Of a DNA stretch of 64,000 nt, positions 26,625-35,179 are shown piece after piece; position 1 is the stretch's first letter; every line of letters begins with the position of its first letter. Origin of the DNA: Pseudobacter sp051955275 (GTDB taxonomy: Bacteria > Bacteroidota > Bacteroidia > Chitinophagales > Chitinophagaceae); the NCBI RefSeq assembly GCF_051955275.1, contig NZ_JBQCGW010000138.1:8691-72690 (forward strand). The letters run 5' to 3'. Position numbers and translations under genes: made by a program. The notes under the pieces are model-generated. The model searched no databases, was not told where the DNA came from, and was given only the letters and a program-made list of their open reading frames with translations.

Positions 26625-28199
26625 TTACTTTTCTCTTAATATATCCATTGTAATGGTGGATGTGCTCTGATTGGGCAGTCCCACCACATTCACGTTGATC
26701 ACTTTCAGCAGGATATTCTTAGCCGTACTTCCTCCGGGAGGTGTGGTATTGGCATAGATCAGTGAGTTGGCGGCAAATGTGCTGCTGTTGGGCGCACTGG
26801 CCGTTGGCGCCTGCACACCAGCAAAGAAGGTGGCTGTTGCCAGGTCATCAAAGTTCATAGCATCCAGTTTTGTTCTCACTGCGGTTTCGGCAGCACCGGA
26901 CAGTACCCGGTAAGTGGTCTTCGTAAGGGTGGTGGCATTCGGCAGTGGCGGGTCCCAGTTGCCACCGTTACATTTGAAGGTGGTGAGGGTGCCGCTTGAA
27001 ATGGCCGACGGATTCTGAAATGCCAGCAGCGGGGTGCTGTTACAGAAGATCGCTATTTCGATCTTCGCATGGAGCGAAGGATCTGCATTGGCATCACATG
27101 GACTGATGGTGGGCCTTCCTGGTTCCCCGATGAAGAAGCAACTGGGAGAAGTGGTGGTGGTATTACCCTGCGCCATCATGGTCACATTCTTCCAGTACCA
27201 GAATGGGAGGATCTGCGTTGGATTGCTGCCGGCTGTTGTGCCGGTTGCATCACTGGCTTCGATCCTCACGCCCGTTACATCATCCGCAAATGGAAATCCA
27301 TTTACTTCAAAACTGTAATTGAACTCATTGGGCTCACTGTTCTCCAGCACTGGTGTGATGGCCTGATACAGGGTATTGCCGCTGGCTTTTACAATATAAG
27401 CATTCACGGTAGTGAGCGCTGTAAATGATTTGATGGTCCCTTTCACTGCCGGCTTGCTATCCGGCAACGCCACTTTCAGTACTGCTGATGCAAAAGTAAT
27501 CACTGGTTTGAACGGAATATTTACAAACTGTACAACTTTTTCAGCTTTTAATTGATAAATGTCCACTACCTCGATCTTCAGCTGGCCGGCGCCATCGTTG
27601 TACTCATACTGGTAGTTGAGGGTGAGGTCTTTTGCATTGTTGCCCTCCACGGACCCAACCAGTTCAAAATTGCCGGTGGCATTGTCGTAGATATTCACCT
27701 TACTGATACCCGTAGGCGATGAGAGTTTGCCGGTGATGGCGGTGAGGCCTGTCAGTTGTGGCGTGATCGTTTCCGGTACCTCGGAAATTACGGGTGCGGC
27801 AGGATCGAAATACCGGATCGCCACGATCTTCTCCAGGTAGGTATTATTATCCTGCACGGCCAGTACTTTTATGCCTTTGGCTCCGATCAGGCTTACGCCC
27901 GACCAGGAAGCGGCCTTCAGGGAAAAATCATAACCCGTAGGCGCATCAGCGGGAAAGTCTACCTGCAGCAGGGTGTCTGTCTTGCCCTGGCGTTGCAGGT
28001 AGTAGTAAATTGTTTTCAGCTGGATATTGGTGCTCAGGTTGCCGCTCACCGTTTCTTCAGGCTGAAATTTCTTGATGGCGTTATTGTATACATAGTCCTT
28101 TGCCGTGAGTGTGCCTTCGGGCAGCACTGCATCTTTTTTCTTGCACATCACCAGCAGCAGCATTGGCAAAACGGACAATATTCTGATAATCGATTTCAT
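26625..28199 (-). CDS. Alginate-locus surface lipoprotein at the SusE position
   Basis: Lipoprotein of about 524 aa; the start at 28199 gives MKSIIRILSVLPMLLLVMC with the lipid Cys at residue 19, better than the ATG five codons upstream. The body is a string of beta-sandwich modules (PVISEVPETITPQLTGLTAI, PVITFASAVLKVALPDSKPA) and a C-terminal region with three or four Cys residues (SPSCFFIGEPGRPTISPC, IAIFCNSTPLL). It resembles the IPT/Ig-type glycan-binding lipoproteins that follow susD. I assign it an alginate-binding role from position only. It is 32 nt from susD and 12 nt from the GntR gene. Confidence 0.7.
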   Translation of the reverse strand: MKSIIRILSVLPMLLLVMCKKKDAVLPEGTLTAKDYVYNNAIKKFQPEETVSGNLSTNIQLKTIYYYLQRQGKTDTLLQVDFPADAPTGYDFSLKAASWSGVSLIGAKGIKVLAVQDNNTYLEKIVAIRYFDPAAPVISEVPETITPQLTGLTAITGKLSSPTGISKVNIYDNATGNFELVGSVEGNNAKDLTLNYQYEYNDGAGQLKIEVVDIYQLKAEKVVQFVNIPFKPVITFASAVLKVALPDSKPAVKGTIKSFTALTTVNAYIVKASGNTLYQAITPVLENSEPNEFNYSFEVNGFPFADDVTGVRIEASDATGTTAGSNPTQILPFWYWKNVTMMAQGNTTTTSPSCFFIGEPGRPTISPCDANADPSLHAKIEIAIFCNSTPLLAFQNPSAISSGTLTTFKCNGGNWDPPLPNATTLTKTTYRVLSGAAETAVRTKLDAMNFDDLATATFFAGVQAPTASAPNSSTFAANSLIYANTTPPGGSTAKNILLKVINVNVVGLPNQSTSTITMDILREK

Positions 28200-28231
28200 A
28201 TGACTGGCGTTCATGTTTGTAATGAGGTTGA

Positions 28232-29803
28232 CTAATAACCGGGGTTCTGTCCGATCTCCAGTTCATTATTCGTATCCAGCTCGCGCTGCGGAATGGGCAA
28301 CAGTGGCCTGGTCTGGAGGTTTGCTTTCAGTTCATCCAGCGGAACTGCAGGTTTGAACCTTTTGTAATGTGCATCGTATTCGGAAGTGTAGTAAGCTTCC
28401 ATCAGCTCGATGAACTTACCGGTACGCAGCAGATCGAATAACCTTTGATTCTCGAAGGCCAGTTCGATGCGGCGTTCTTCCAGCAGTTTGTCCAGGAAGT
28501 TAGCGGCAGTGATCGCTTCAGGACCGGATTCAGGATAGAGATAGAACTGCGCGCTGAAATTACCGGTACCGGGGTAAGTACCCGCTCCTGCCCTCGCACG
28601 TACATCGTTGATGATATCAACTGCCTCCGGCGAAAAGCCCAGTGCTTCGGCTTTCAGCAACAGCACATCGGAGAAACGGATCACCGGGAAATCATTCTCG
28701 GCATCGTTCCTTACCATTACAGGCGATATGAATTTCTTCACGTATGTCAGTGCATTATAGCGGTCGATGGTCACGGCCTTTCTCTTATCCACAAAGCCGG
28801 TGGCAGGTGCGATGTATTTCGCTTCCATATTGGCGGTGGGGAAATTCAGGCCTGAACCATTGCCATTCACGATGGTGCTGCCGCTGTTGAGGGCTGCAAA
28901 TGAGTTGGCCATGAAATTACCCAGACCGAGCCCCCCTGCCTTGAAGCGGATAGTGAAGATGATCTCCTTGTTCACTTCATTGTTGATGCTGAATACATCG
29001 GCATAATTGGGAAGCAGACCATGACCACTGTTGCTGATCACATCATCCAGCAGGGCCAGTGCTTCTGTCTTCCTGTCTTCATCCAGGTACAGTTTCGCAA
29101 GGAGGCTTTTGGCGGCCCAACTGGTCACCCGGCCCATATCTGCCTGGTTCTGTACGCTGTAGTTGACAGCAGGAATGAAGCTGGCGGCTGCTTTGAGATC
29201 GGCTTCTATCAGTTTATAACAATCTGCAACGGAGGAGCGAGGGATCTTTTTCAATTGTGCAGGCGTCTGCTGGTCCGTGATGATGAACACGCCACCGTAG
29301 AGGCGCACCAGGTTGTAATAATGATGAGCGCGGATAAAAAGCGCTTCTCCGGCCAACTGGCGCCTGAGGCTTTCTTCCATCTGTGCGGTTCCTTCGCCCA
29401 TCGTTGTTTGTCCATTGGCGTAAGTAACACCCAGGCTGCGCAGTACATAGTTGGCGCTGCGGATATTCTTGTAAGTGTAGAACCAGTAGTCGTACACCTT
29501 GGTATGCGCCGAATTCTGTAAATACGCGTTGAGGTCGTTCAGCTCGATGTTGGCCACCGATGTACTGTTGGGTGATCCCTGTTTGCTCATGTCTGAACGG
29601 AGTTCGGTGAGCATCCATTCCGTTTCCAGTGGTTTCTGCATGCCATTGTAAACGCCTGTGAGCGCCACTTTCACCTCCTCGTAATTCCGGTAGTAATTTT
29701 CTACGCTCACATTGCTTTCCGGCTTCAGGTCAATAAGCTTGTTACAGGCGGTGCTGCCAGTTATCATAAGCCCGATCGGAAGTATATAGTGAAATGCTTT
29801 CAT
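28232..29803 (-). CDS. SusD-type lipoprotein, alginate locus
   Basis: 523 aa, lipoprotein signal (LMITGSTAC, Cys20). SusD features: SNVSVENYYRNYEEVKVALTG, LRRQLAGEALFIRAHHYYNL, SWAAKSLLAKLYLDEDRKTE, and the C-terminal LLEERRIELAFENQRLFDLLRTG with LLPIPQRELDTN and NPGY. It forms the lid of the adjacent SusC and should bind alginate oligomers at the cell surface. It follows susC by 22 nt. Confidence 0.92.
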   Translation of the reverse strand: MKAFHYILPIGLMITGSTACNKLIDLKPESNVSVENYYRNYEEVKVALTGVYNGMQKPLETEWMLTELRSDMSKQGSPNSTSVANIELNDLNAYLQNSAHTKVYDYWFYTYKNIRSANYVLRSLGVTYANGQTTMGEGTAQMEESLRRQLAGEALFIRAHHYYNLVRLYGGVFIITDQQTPAQLKKIPRSSVADCYKLIEADLKAAASFIPAVNYSVQNQADMGRVTSWAAKSLLAKLYLDEDRKTEALALLDDVISNSGHGLLPNYADVFSINNEVNKEIIFTIRFKAGGLGLGNFMANSFAALNSGSTIVNGNGSGLNFPTANMEAKYIAPATGFVDKRKAVTIDRYNALTYVKKFISPVMVRNDAENDFPVIRFSDVLLLKAEALGFSPEAVDIINDVRARAGAGTYPGTGNFSAQFYLYPESGPEAITAANFLDKLLEERRIELAFENQRLFDLLRTGKFIELMEAYYTSEYDAHYKRFKPAVPLDELKANLQTRPLLPIPQRELDTNNELEIGQNPGY

Positions 29804-29825
29804 GATTGTCGATTGATAGGTCTGA

Positions 29826-32800
29826 TTAAAAAAGAATATCTACACCCAGTGAAACGGTTCTGCTCATCGGGAAGCCACCGCGCTGGTAGCCATCGATCAG
29901 CGGAGTGCCGTACACACCGCCGGTGGTGCGGGCTTCAGGGTTCACACCACGGTAACCTTTGGCTGTGATGAAGAAGAGGTTCTCCCCTGCTGCATAGAAG
30001 CGAACGCTACTTAGCTTCAGTCTCTTTACCCATTTTGCAGGTGCGGTATACCCCAGGATCACACTGCGCAAGGCTGCATAGGAACCATCTTCCACTACAT
30101 AGTCGGTCAGCATCCAGTCGGAGCCATTGCTGGCATAGGGTGTTTTACCATCTCCGGGATTGGCAGCGCTGATCCAGCGGCCGTTGGTATTATAATTCTT
30201 ATTGTACCATTTCGATTCGTTGTAGAAGGCATCACCATTGAGGATCTGTGCGCCCTGTACACCCTGGATCACCACGTTAAGATCAAAGCCTTTGTACTTC
30301 ACATTGTTTACAAAACCCCAGGTGAAATCAGGGAAAGGAGAACCGAGCACCATCCTGTCCTCTTCATCGATGCGTTTGTCTCCGTTACGGTCAACAAATT
30401 TCAGTCCGCCTGCTACAAAATATTTGGAGAGGGAACTGGTATATCCTGCTGCCTGCGCATCAGCGATCTGCTGGTCTGAAAGCCATACTCCGTCTGTTTT
30501 GTAGCCATAGTACTGTACAGAAGGTGCGCCTGCGAATGCGGCATAGATCTCATTCCTTTCACCATAGTTGAACTGGTGGTCTTCGCCGCCGATATTCAGC
30601 AGGGTGTTTTTATTGGTAGCGAAATTAAGCGAGGTGGACCATTCGATCTTCTTGTTCTTCACGTTGTGTGAGGTGAGCTCCAGCTCCCAGCCTTCGTTCT
30701 TCACTTTGCCGATATTGTTCCAGAACTGGTTGGAACCGGAGAAGCTCATGGTGCCTTGCTTGAAAAGAAGGCGGTCGGTAGTTCCGTTGTAGTACTCGAT
30801 GCTGGCAGTAACACGGTCTTTGAAGATACCGAGGTCGATACCTGCATTGTACTGGAAGGTACGTTCCCAGGTGAGTACGTTGGGCAGAACATCGTTGTTG
30901 GCAGCAAGACCATTATTCAGTGTACCTGTACCACCACCGAAGGGATAGTTGGCCATATTCAGCAGTTCCAGGTAGGCAAATGGTTCGATGCGGTTATTAC
31001 CTGTTGCACCGTAACTGGTGCGGAGTTTCAGGTTGCTGAGCCAGTTCACATTCTCCATGAAAGGCTCGCTGCTTACACGCCAGCCCAGTGAAGCGGCGGG
31101 GAACCAGCCGTATTTCTGTCCGGCAGGAAAATATCCGGAACCATCTGCACGCAGGGAGGCAGACATCAGGTATTTGCCTTTGTAATCGTAGGTAACACGA
31201 CCGAGATAACTCAGCAGCCCAACGGGGATCTTAGTGGTGTAGGTGCCTGCCACATCAAAAGAAGAAGCCTGGTTGAGGGTTTGAATATCATCACTCGGCA
31301 GGTTGAGGCCGGTGATCTGGTTCTCAGTGGTGTTCGTTTTCTGTGCGGTATAGCCCAGCAATCCTGAGAAGTTATGGTCTCCGAATGAAGTGTTGTAGTT
31401 GAGTGTATTCTCCCAGAGCAGGTCGATCATTTTCCGGATCTGTTGTGTGCCGGTGTTCACGTTGCCGTCCTGCCGTGCATTCTTCATAGTGAAAGAGTTG
31501 GTTTCCGTCTGGTTGAAATACGCGCTCACACTGGATTTCAGTTCCAGCCCTTTCAGGATGCTGATGCTCAGATCGGCACCTGTGAGTAAGCGATAATTGT
31601 AACTGAACCGGGAAACCCTGTCTGCAATGGAACGTGGTGTGTTGTTGCTGCTGGAGAATGGAATTACTTTTCCTTCCGTGAGATTAGGCTCGTTGTAGGA
31701 GTTGTAGTAAGAACCATCGGGCAGGTAGCCCTGGTACACCAGGTTGGAGAAGTGGCCGGCCTGCGCCCAGTCGCCCGGACGGATATTCGCCCATGTTGGG
31801 TTCTGATTTACAAAGGCAGCTGTGGCGGCTGTATGACGGACCGGTAAACCAGAATAGAACCGGTAATAGTCCGTGAAGTTGACGGCAGGTAATTCTGTTT
31901 TGGTGTAAGACGGGTTGAAGTTGATTCCGAATTTCACAGCCTTGCTCAGGTTACCGTCAATCTTGGCTTTCATATTGATCCGGTCGTACTGGTTGTGGAT
32001 CATAATGCCCTGGTCACTCTGATAGTTACCCGAAATATAGTAGCGGATCTCTTTACCTCCTGATACGCCCATCTGCACGTTGTTGAGCCTGGCATCCTGC
32101 AGGGCTTCATCCTGCCAGTTGGTGCCATCGCCATTACGCAAGGTGTTCTCCACCAGGTAACGGGCGATCTCCTGCGGAGTGATGAGGTTCCTGTTGGCTG
32201 CTGTAACCGTTGGGTCTTTTTCGCGAAGCGCCGCTTCTGCATACATCTTTTGCGTGTACTCGGTGGTAGTCATGATGGGATGCAGTTCGTAGGCCGACTT
32301 CACACCGGTATACGCTTTCACGGTATAACGCGGCTTGTTGGTTTTGCCGCTCTTGGTAGTGATGATGATCACACCGTTGGCGCCGCGTGAACCATAGATG
32401 GCGGCAGAGGCCGCATCCTTTAGCACTTCAACGGATTCCACGTCGAAGGGATTCACCATACTGAGGCCGTCCGGTACCGGATGGCCGTCCACCACTACCA
32501 GCGGGTCTGCATTGGCGCTGATGGAACTGAGGCCGCGTACGCGCACTCTTGGACTGGTGCCGGTTTCAGAGCTCAGGTTCTGAATGGTAACACCTGCGAT
32601 CTTTCCGATCAGCGCCCTGTCAAGACTGCTGGTGGGGATCTCATCCAGGTTTTCATTTTTCAGTTTGGAGATAGCGCCGGTGAGGTGCGATTTACGTTGT
32701 GCGCCATAGCCGATCACTATCACATCGTCCAGTACCGTTTGTGAGCCTACCAGTTTAATGGAAAGAGAATCCTTTCCACCGATCTCTACCAGCTGGGATT

Positions 32801-33029
32801 TGTATCCAACGGCAGTGATCATGAGACTGGAGTTTTTGAGACTGGGGACCTTGATGCTGAAACGGCCGTTCTCGTCGGTAGTGGCGTGGGCGTTCTTTCC
32901 GCCGGCCACGCTGATGGTGGCTGCAACCGGAGCGCCGGTTTTGGAGTCTGTAACAATGCCTTTCAGATTTTGGGCCATTGCGCCCAGACTGAGAAAAAGG
33001 CAGAGAAGCAGGAGGTTGAGTTTTCCCAT
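29826..33029 (-). CDS. SusC-type TonB-dependent transporter, alginate locus
   Basis: 1067 aa: signal peptide (LLLLCLFLSLGAMAQ), CarboxypepD_reg-like domain (NLKGIVTDSKTGAPVAATIS), TonB box region (VLDDVIVIGYGAQRKSHLTG), plug (PRVRVRGLSSISANADPLVV, ESVEVLKDAASAAIYGSRG) and barrel ending SLGVDILF. There is no STN domain, unlike the SusC at 11115, which fits control by a cytoplasmic GntR repressor instead of a sigma/anti-sigma pair. It is the first gene of the alginate operon and follows a well-formed promoter and operator. Confidence 0.94.
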   Translation of the reverse strand: MGKLNLLLLCLFLSLGAMAQNLKGIVTDSKTGAPVAATISVAGGKNAHATTDENGRFSIKVPSLKNSSLMITAVGYKSQLVEIGGKDSLSIKLVGSQTVLDDVIVIGYGAQRKSHLTGAISKLKNENLDEIPTSSLDRALIGKIAGVTIQNLSSETGTSPRVRVRGLSSISANADPLVVVDGHPVPDGLSMVNPFDVESVEVLKDAASAAIYGSRGANGVIIITTKSGKTNKPRYTVKAYTGVKSAYELHPIMTTTEYTQKMYAEAALREKDPTVTAANRNLITPQEIARYLVENTLRNGDGTNWQDEALQDARLNNVQMGVSGGKEIRYYISGNYQSDQGIMIHNQYDRINMKAKIDGNLSKAVKFGINFNPSYTKTELPAVNFTDYYRFYSGLPVRHTAATAAFVNQNPTWANIRPGDWAQAGHFSNLVYQGYLPDGSYYNSYNEPNLTEGKVIPFSSSNNTPRSIADRVSRFSYNYRLLTGADLSISILKGLELKSSVSAYFNQTETNSFTMKNARQDGNVNTGTQQIRKMIDLLWENTLNYNTSFGDHNFSGLLGYTAQKTNTTENQITGLNLPSDDIQTLNQASSFDVAGTYTTKIPVGLLSYLGRVTYDYKGKYLMSASLRADGSGYFPAGQKYGWFPAASLGWRVSSEPFMENVNWLSNLKLRTSYGATGNNRIEPFAYLELLNMANYPFGGGTGTLNNGLAANNDVLPNVLTWERTFQYNAGIDLGIFKDRVTASIEYYNGTTDRLLFKQGTMSFSGSNQFWNNIGKVKNEGWELELTSHNVKNKKIEWSTSLNFATNKNTLLNIGGEDHQFNYGERNEIYAAFAGAPSVQYYGYKTDGVWLSDQQIADAQAAGYTSSLSKYFVAGGLKFVDRNGDKRIDEEDRMVLGSPFPDFTWGFVNNVKYKGFDLNVVIQGVQGAQILNGDAFYNESKWYNKNYNTNGRWISAANPGDGKTPYASNGSDWMLTDYVVEDGSYAALRSVILGYTAPAKWVKRLKLSSVRFYAAGENLFFITAKGYRGVNPEARTTGGVYGTPLIDGYQRGGFPMSRTVSLGVDILF

Positions 33030-33094
33030 AAAGCAAGCTTGTTTGCATTAGCCGGGGTCAGCCGGTAAATCACAATCGTTTAGTTACCCTTTTA

Positions 33095-33112
33095 AAATTG
33101 GTTGACCAATTT
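33095..33112. promoter_or_regulatory. ExuR/UxuR-like operator (perfect 18-bp palindrome)
   Basis: AAATTGGT-TG-ACCAATTT is perfectly symmetric and nearly the same as the hexuronate-repressor box of enterobacteria. It starts 9 nt downstream of the -7 box. A second, imperfect GGTGACC site (centred on 33119) abuts and overlaps the -7 box. Likely bound by the FCD regulator encoded at 25881. Confidence 0.75.
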
Positions 33113-33121
33113 CTGGGTGAC

Positions 33122-33152
33122 CAAATTTAGGGAATTTGAATTCCGGCCCAAA
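33122..33152 (-). promoter_or_regulatory. Promoter of the alginate operon
   Basis: On the minus strand TTTG (33152-33149), a 19-nt spacer, and TAAATTTG (33129-33122) match the Bacteroidota consensus exactly. Transcription would start near 33115, leaving about 85 nt of leader before susC. Confidence 0.75.
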
Positions 33153-33270
33153 TTAATTTTTGGTTAGACACACAGTGCTGTGAAAATGAGAAGATAAGAT
33201 GTGGAAGAAGGATAAGTGCAGGGAAGTATTTCATTGTATTGCCTGGATGATATGCTCTGGATTAAATAGA

Positions 33271-33278
33271 TATATTTG
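33271..33278 (+). promoter_or_regulatory. Candidate -7 box of the SusR-like gene
   Basis: TATATTTG followed by CC (TAnnTTTGC-like) lies 45 nt before the ATG at 33323. No TTTG or TTG stands at 19 nt upstream. The 33030-33322 gap therefore holds two divergent promoters plus the operator. Confidence 0.45.
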
Positions 33279-33322
33279 CCAACGAGGATTGGAATGATCC
33301 CTAACCGACTGTTACAATCAAT

Positions 33323-34963
33323 ATGAAACAACTGCTTTTCTGCTTTGCGCTGGTGGCTGCTTTTTTACAGGCCGCCCGGGGAAATAACGATAGACTGTTG
33401 ACCAGTCTCAGCAATACCATCCGGCTGACAGCCAGTTATGACCAGGCAAGGATCAAAGAAATAGGCCAGTTGAGAGGGGCTTTACAGTCGCCCGGCCTCA
33501 GTCCTGCCGAACGTTTCCTGCGACATGAGCGGATCTATGAAGCCTATAAAGTTTTCCATTACGATTCTGCCTATAGTTATGCCATCCGGTTGGTGAAGAT
33601 CGCCCGGGAAATGAACAATCCGGGCCACCTGGCGGCCGCCAACCTGAAACTCAGTTTCATCCTGCTGAGTACAGGTTTGTATAAGGAAACGCATGATTCC
33701 CTCAGTTCTTTGTCGAGGCAACAGGTGCCGGACAGTCTGAAAGGAGATTACTATGCACTCTGGGGCCGGTATTATTATGACGTGGCCGGTTATGCGAACG
33801 ATCATTTCCATTCGGTGGATTATGACCTGCAGGGGAACCGGTACCTGGATTCCTGCCTGCTCTGGTATGCACCCGGTTCATTTGAGCATGTATACTACAG
33901 TGGACTGAAGTATTTCAAGCAGAACAAACAGAAAGAGGCCAGTAGTTTTTTTGAACAGCTGCTGGAAAGCCCCGGTCTTACATATCATCAGTATGCGCTC
34001 ACTGCCTCCACCCAGAGCGGGATCTATTTGCAGAACGGGGATATGGATAAGGGAATTGCCCTGTTGATACAGGCTACCATTGCGGATATCAAATCGTCCA
34101 CCAAAGAGACCGTTGCCATTTTCCACCTGGCGGAACTGCTCTATAAAAAAGGAGACCTGATCCATGCGGCCATGTGTATCGAGAGCGCCATTGCCAATGC
34201 GGAATTCTATGGAGCCCGGCAGCGTAAGGTGCAGGCCAGTTCAATACTGCCGCTGATCGAAAGTGAGCGTATCAGTGGAATGGAGCAGCAGAAAAGCATC
34301 CTGATCAAATACGCCATCGTGGTTACCGTGCTGGTGCTTGCCCTGGTTGCGCTGACCTGGATCATCCTGAAGCAGGTAAAGAAACTGAAGCAGGCGCAGC
34401 TGGCTTTACAGGAATCCAATGCTGCCCAACAAGTGGCGAATGTGCAGTTGCAGGAGAGCAACCAGCGGCTGGCGGTGCTCAATGAGAAGCTGGAAGAAGC
34501 GAATAAGATACAGGAAGAATATATCGGGCATTTCTTCAATATGGACTCTGAGTTTTACAGCAAGCTCGACAAAATCAAGACCACTATCGAGCAGAAGTTA
34601 TTGGAAAAGAGGTATGAAGACATCCGCTTTTTTCTGAACAAGATCGATGCTCGGAAGGAAAAAGAGGAGCTGCTCCTCAGCTTCGACCGGATCTTCCTTA
34701 AACTCTTCCCCAATTTTGTGGCCCAGGTGAATGAATTGCTCCGTCCGGATGAGAAACTTGTTTTGAAGGATGGTGAAATGTTGAACACAGACCTCCGCAT
34801 ATTTGCGCTCATGCGACTGGGTGTTTCCGACACAGAAAAGATCGCCAGTGTACTGGAGTACTCGGTAAAGACCATCTATAGTTATAAGTCCAGATTAAAG
34901 AACAAAGCCATCGTTCCGGTGGAGGAATTTGAACAGCGGATCATGCAGATTAAGGCATTATAG
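33323..34963 (+). CDS. SusR-like DUF6377 membrane regulator
   Basis: 546 aa. Signal peptide, then a periplasmic TPR-like sensor (DRLLTSLSNTIRLTASYDQA, ERIYEAYKVFHYDSAYSYAI), one membrane helix at about residues 330-349 (ILIKYAIVVTVLVLALVALT), a coiled coil (LKQAQLALQESNAAQQVANV, LNEKLEEANKIQEEYIGHFF), and a C-terminal helix-turn-helix (LRIFALMRLGVSDTEKIASV, LEYSVKTIYSYKSRLKNKA). This is the layout of SusR-type maltose/starch regulators, which bind DNA from the membrane. It is followed by a starch locus on the same strand, so that is the likely target. It diverges from the alginate operon. Confidence 0.85.
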   Translation: MKQLLFCFALVAAFLQAARGNNDRLLTSLSNTIRLTASYDQARIKEIGQLRGALQSPGLSPAERFLRHERIYEAYKVFHYDSAYSYAIRLVKIAREMNNPGHLAAANLKLSFILLSTGLYKETHDSLSSLSRQQVPDSLKGDYYALWGRYYYDVAGYANDHFHSVDYDLQGNRYLDSCLLWYAPGSFEHVYYSGLKYFKQNKQKEASSFFEQLLESPGLTYHQYALTASTQSGIYLQNGDMDKGIALLIQATIADIKSSTKETVAIFHLAELLYKKGDLIHAAMCIESAIANAEFYGARQRKVQASSILPLIESERISGMEQQKSILIKYAIVVTVLVLALVALTWIILKQVKKLKQAQLALQESNAAQQVANVQLQESNQRLAVLNEKLEEANKIQEEYIGHFFNMDSEFYSKLDKIKTTIEQKLLEKRYEDIRFFLNKIDARKEKEELLLSFDRIFLKLFPNFVAQVNELLRPDEKLVLKDGEMLNTDLRIFALMRLGVSDTEKIASVLEYSVKTIYSYKSRLKNKAIVPVEEFEQRIMQIKAL

Positions 34964-35005
34964 GCCTGTGATCCGTCAGTATTTCAGTCTCTTTTTGTTC
35001 TATTA

Positions 35006-35013
35006 TATATTTG
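35006..35013 (+). promoter_or_regulatory. Candidate -7 box upstream of the starch operon
   Basis: TATATTTG lies about 170 nt before the GH31 start in the 200-nt gap after the regulator gene. TTTG at 34994-34997 is too close to be its -33 element. The remaining gap is T-rich and without a clear hairpin. Confidence 0.3.
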
Positions 35014-35179
35014 TGTAATATTTTACACGGCATTCAAAATCAATTCTTTAGTTTCTCATATTCTGCTCTTTTCCTCTATTTTATTTCCATTGGGGTTTTA
35101 AAACTTGGCCTTGACTTTCCACCATCGTTCCTTTACCCTGCACTTATTTCACTAACCCCATCGATTGCTAATGCCATTT

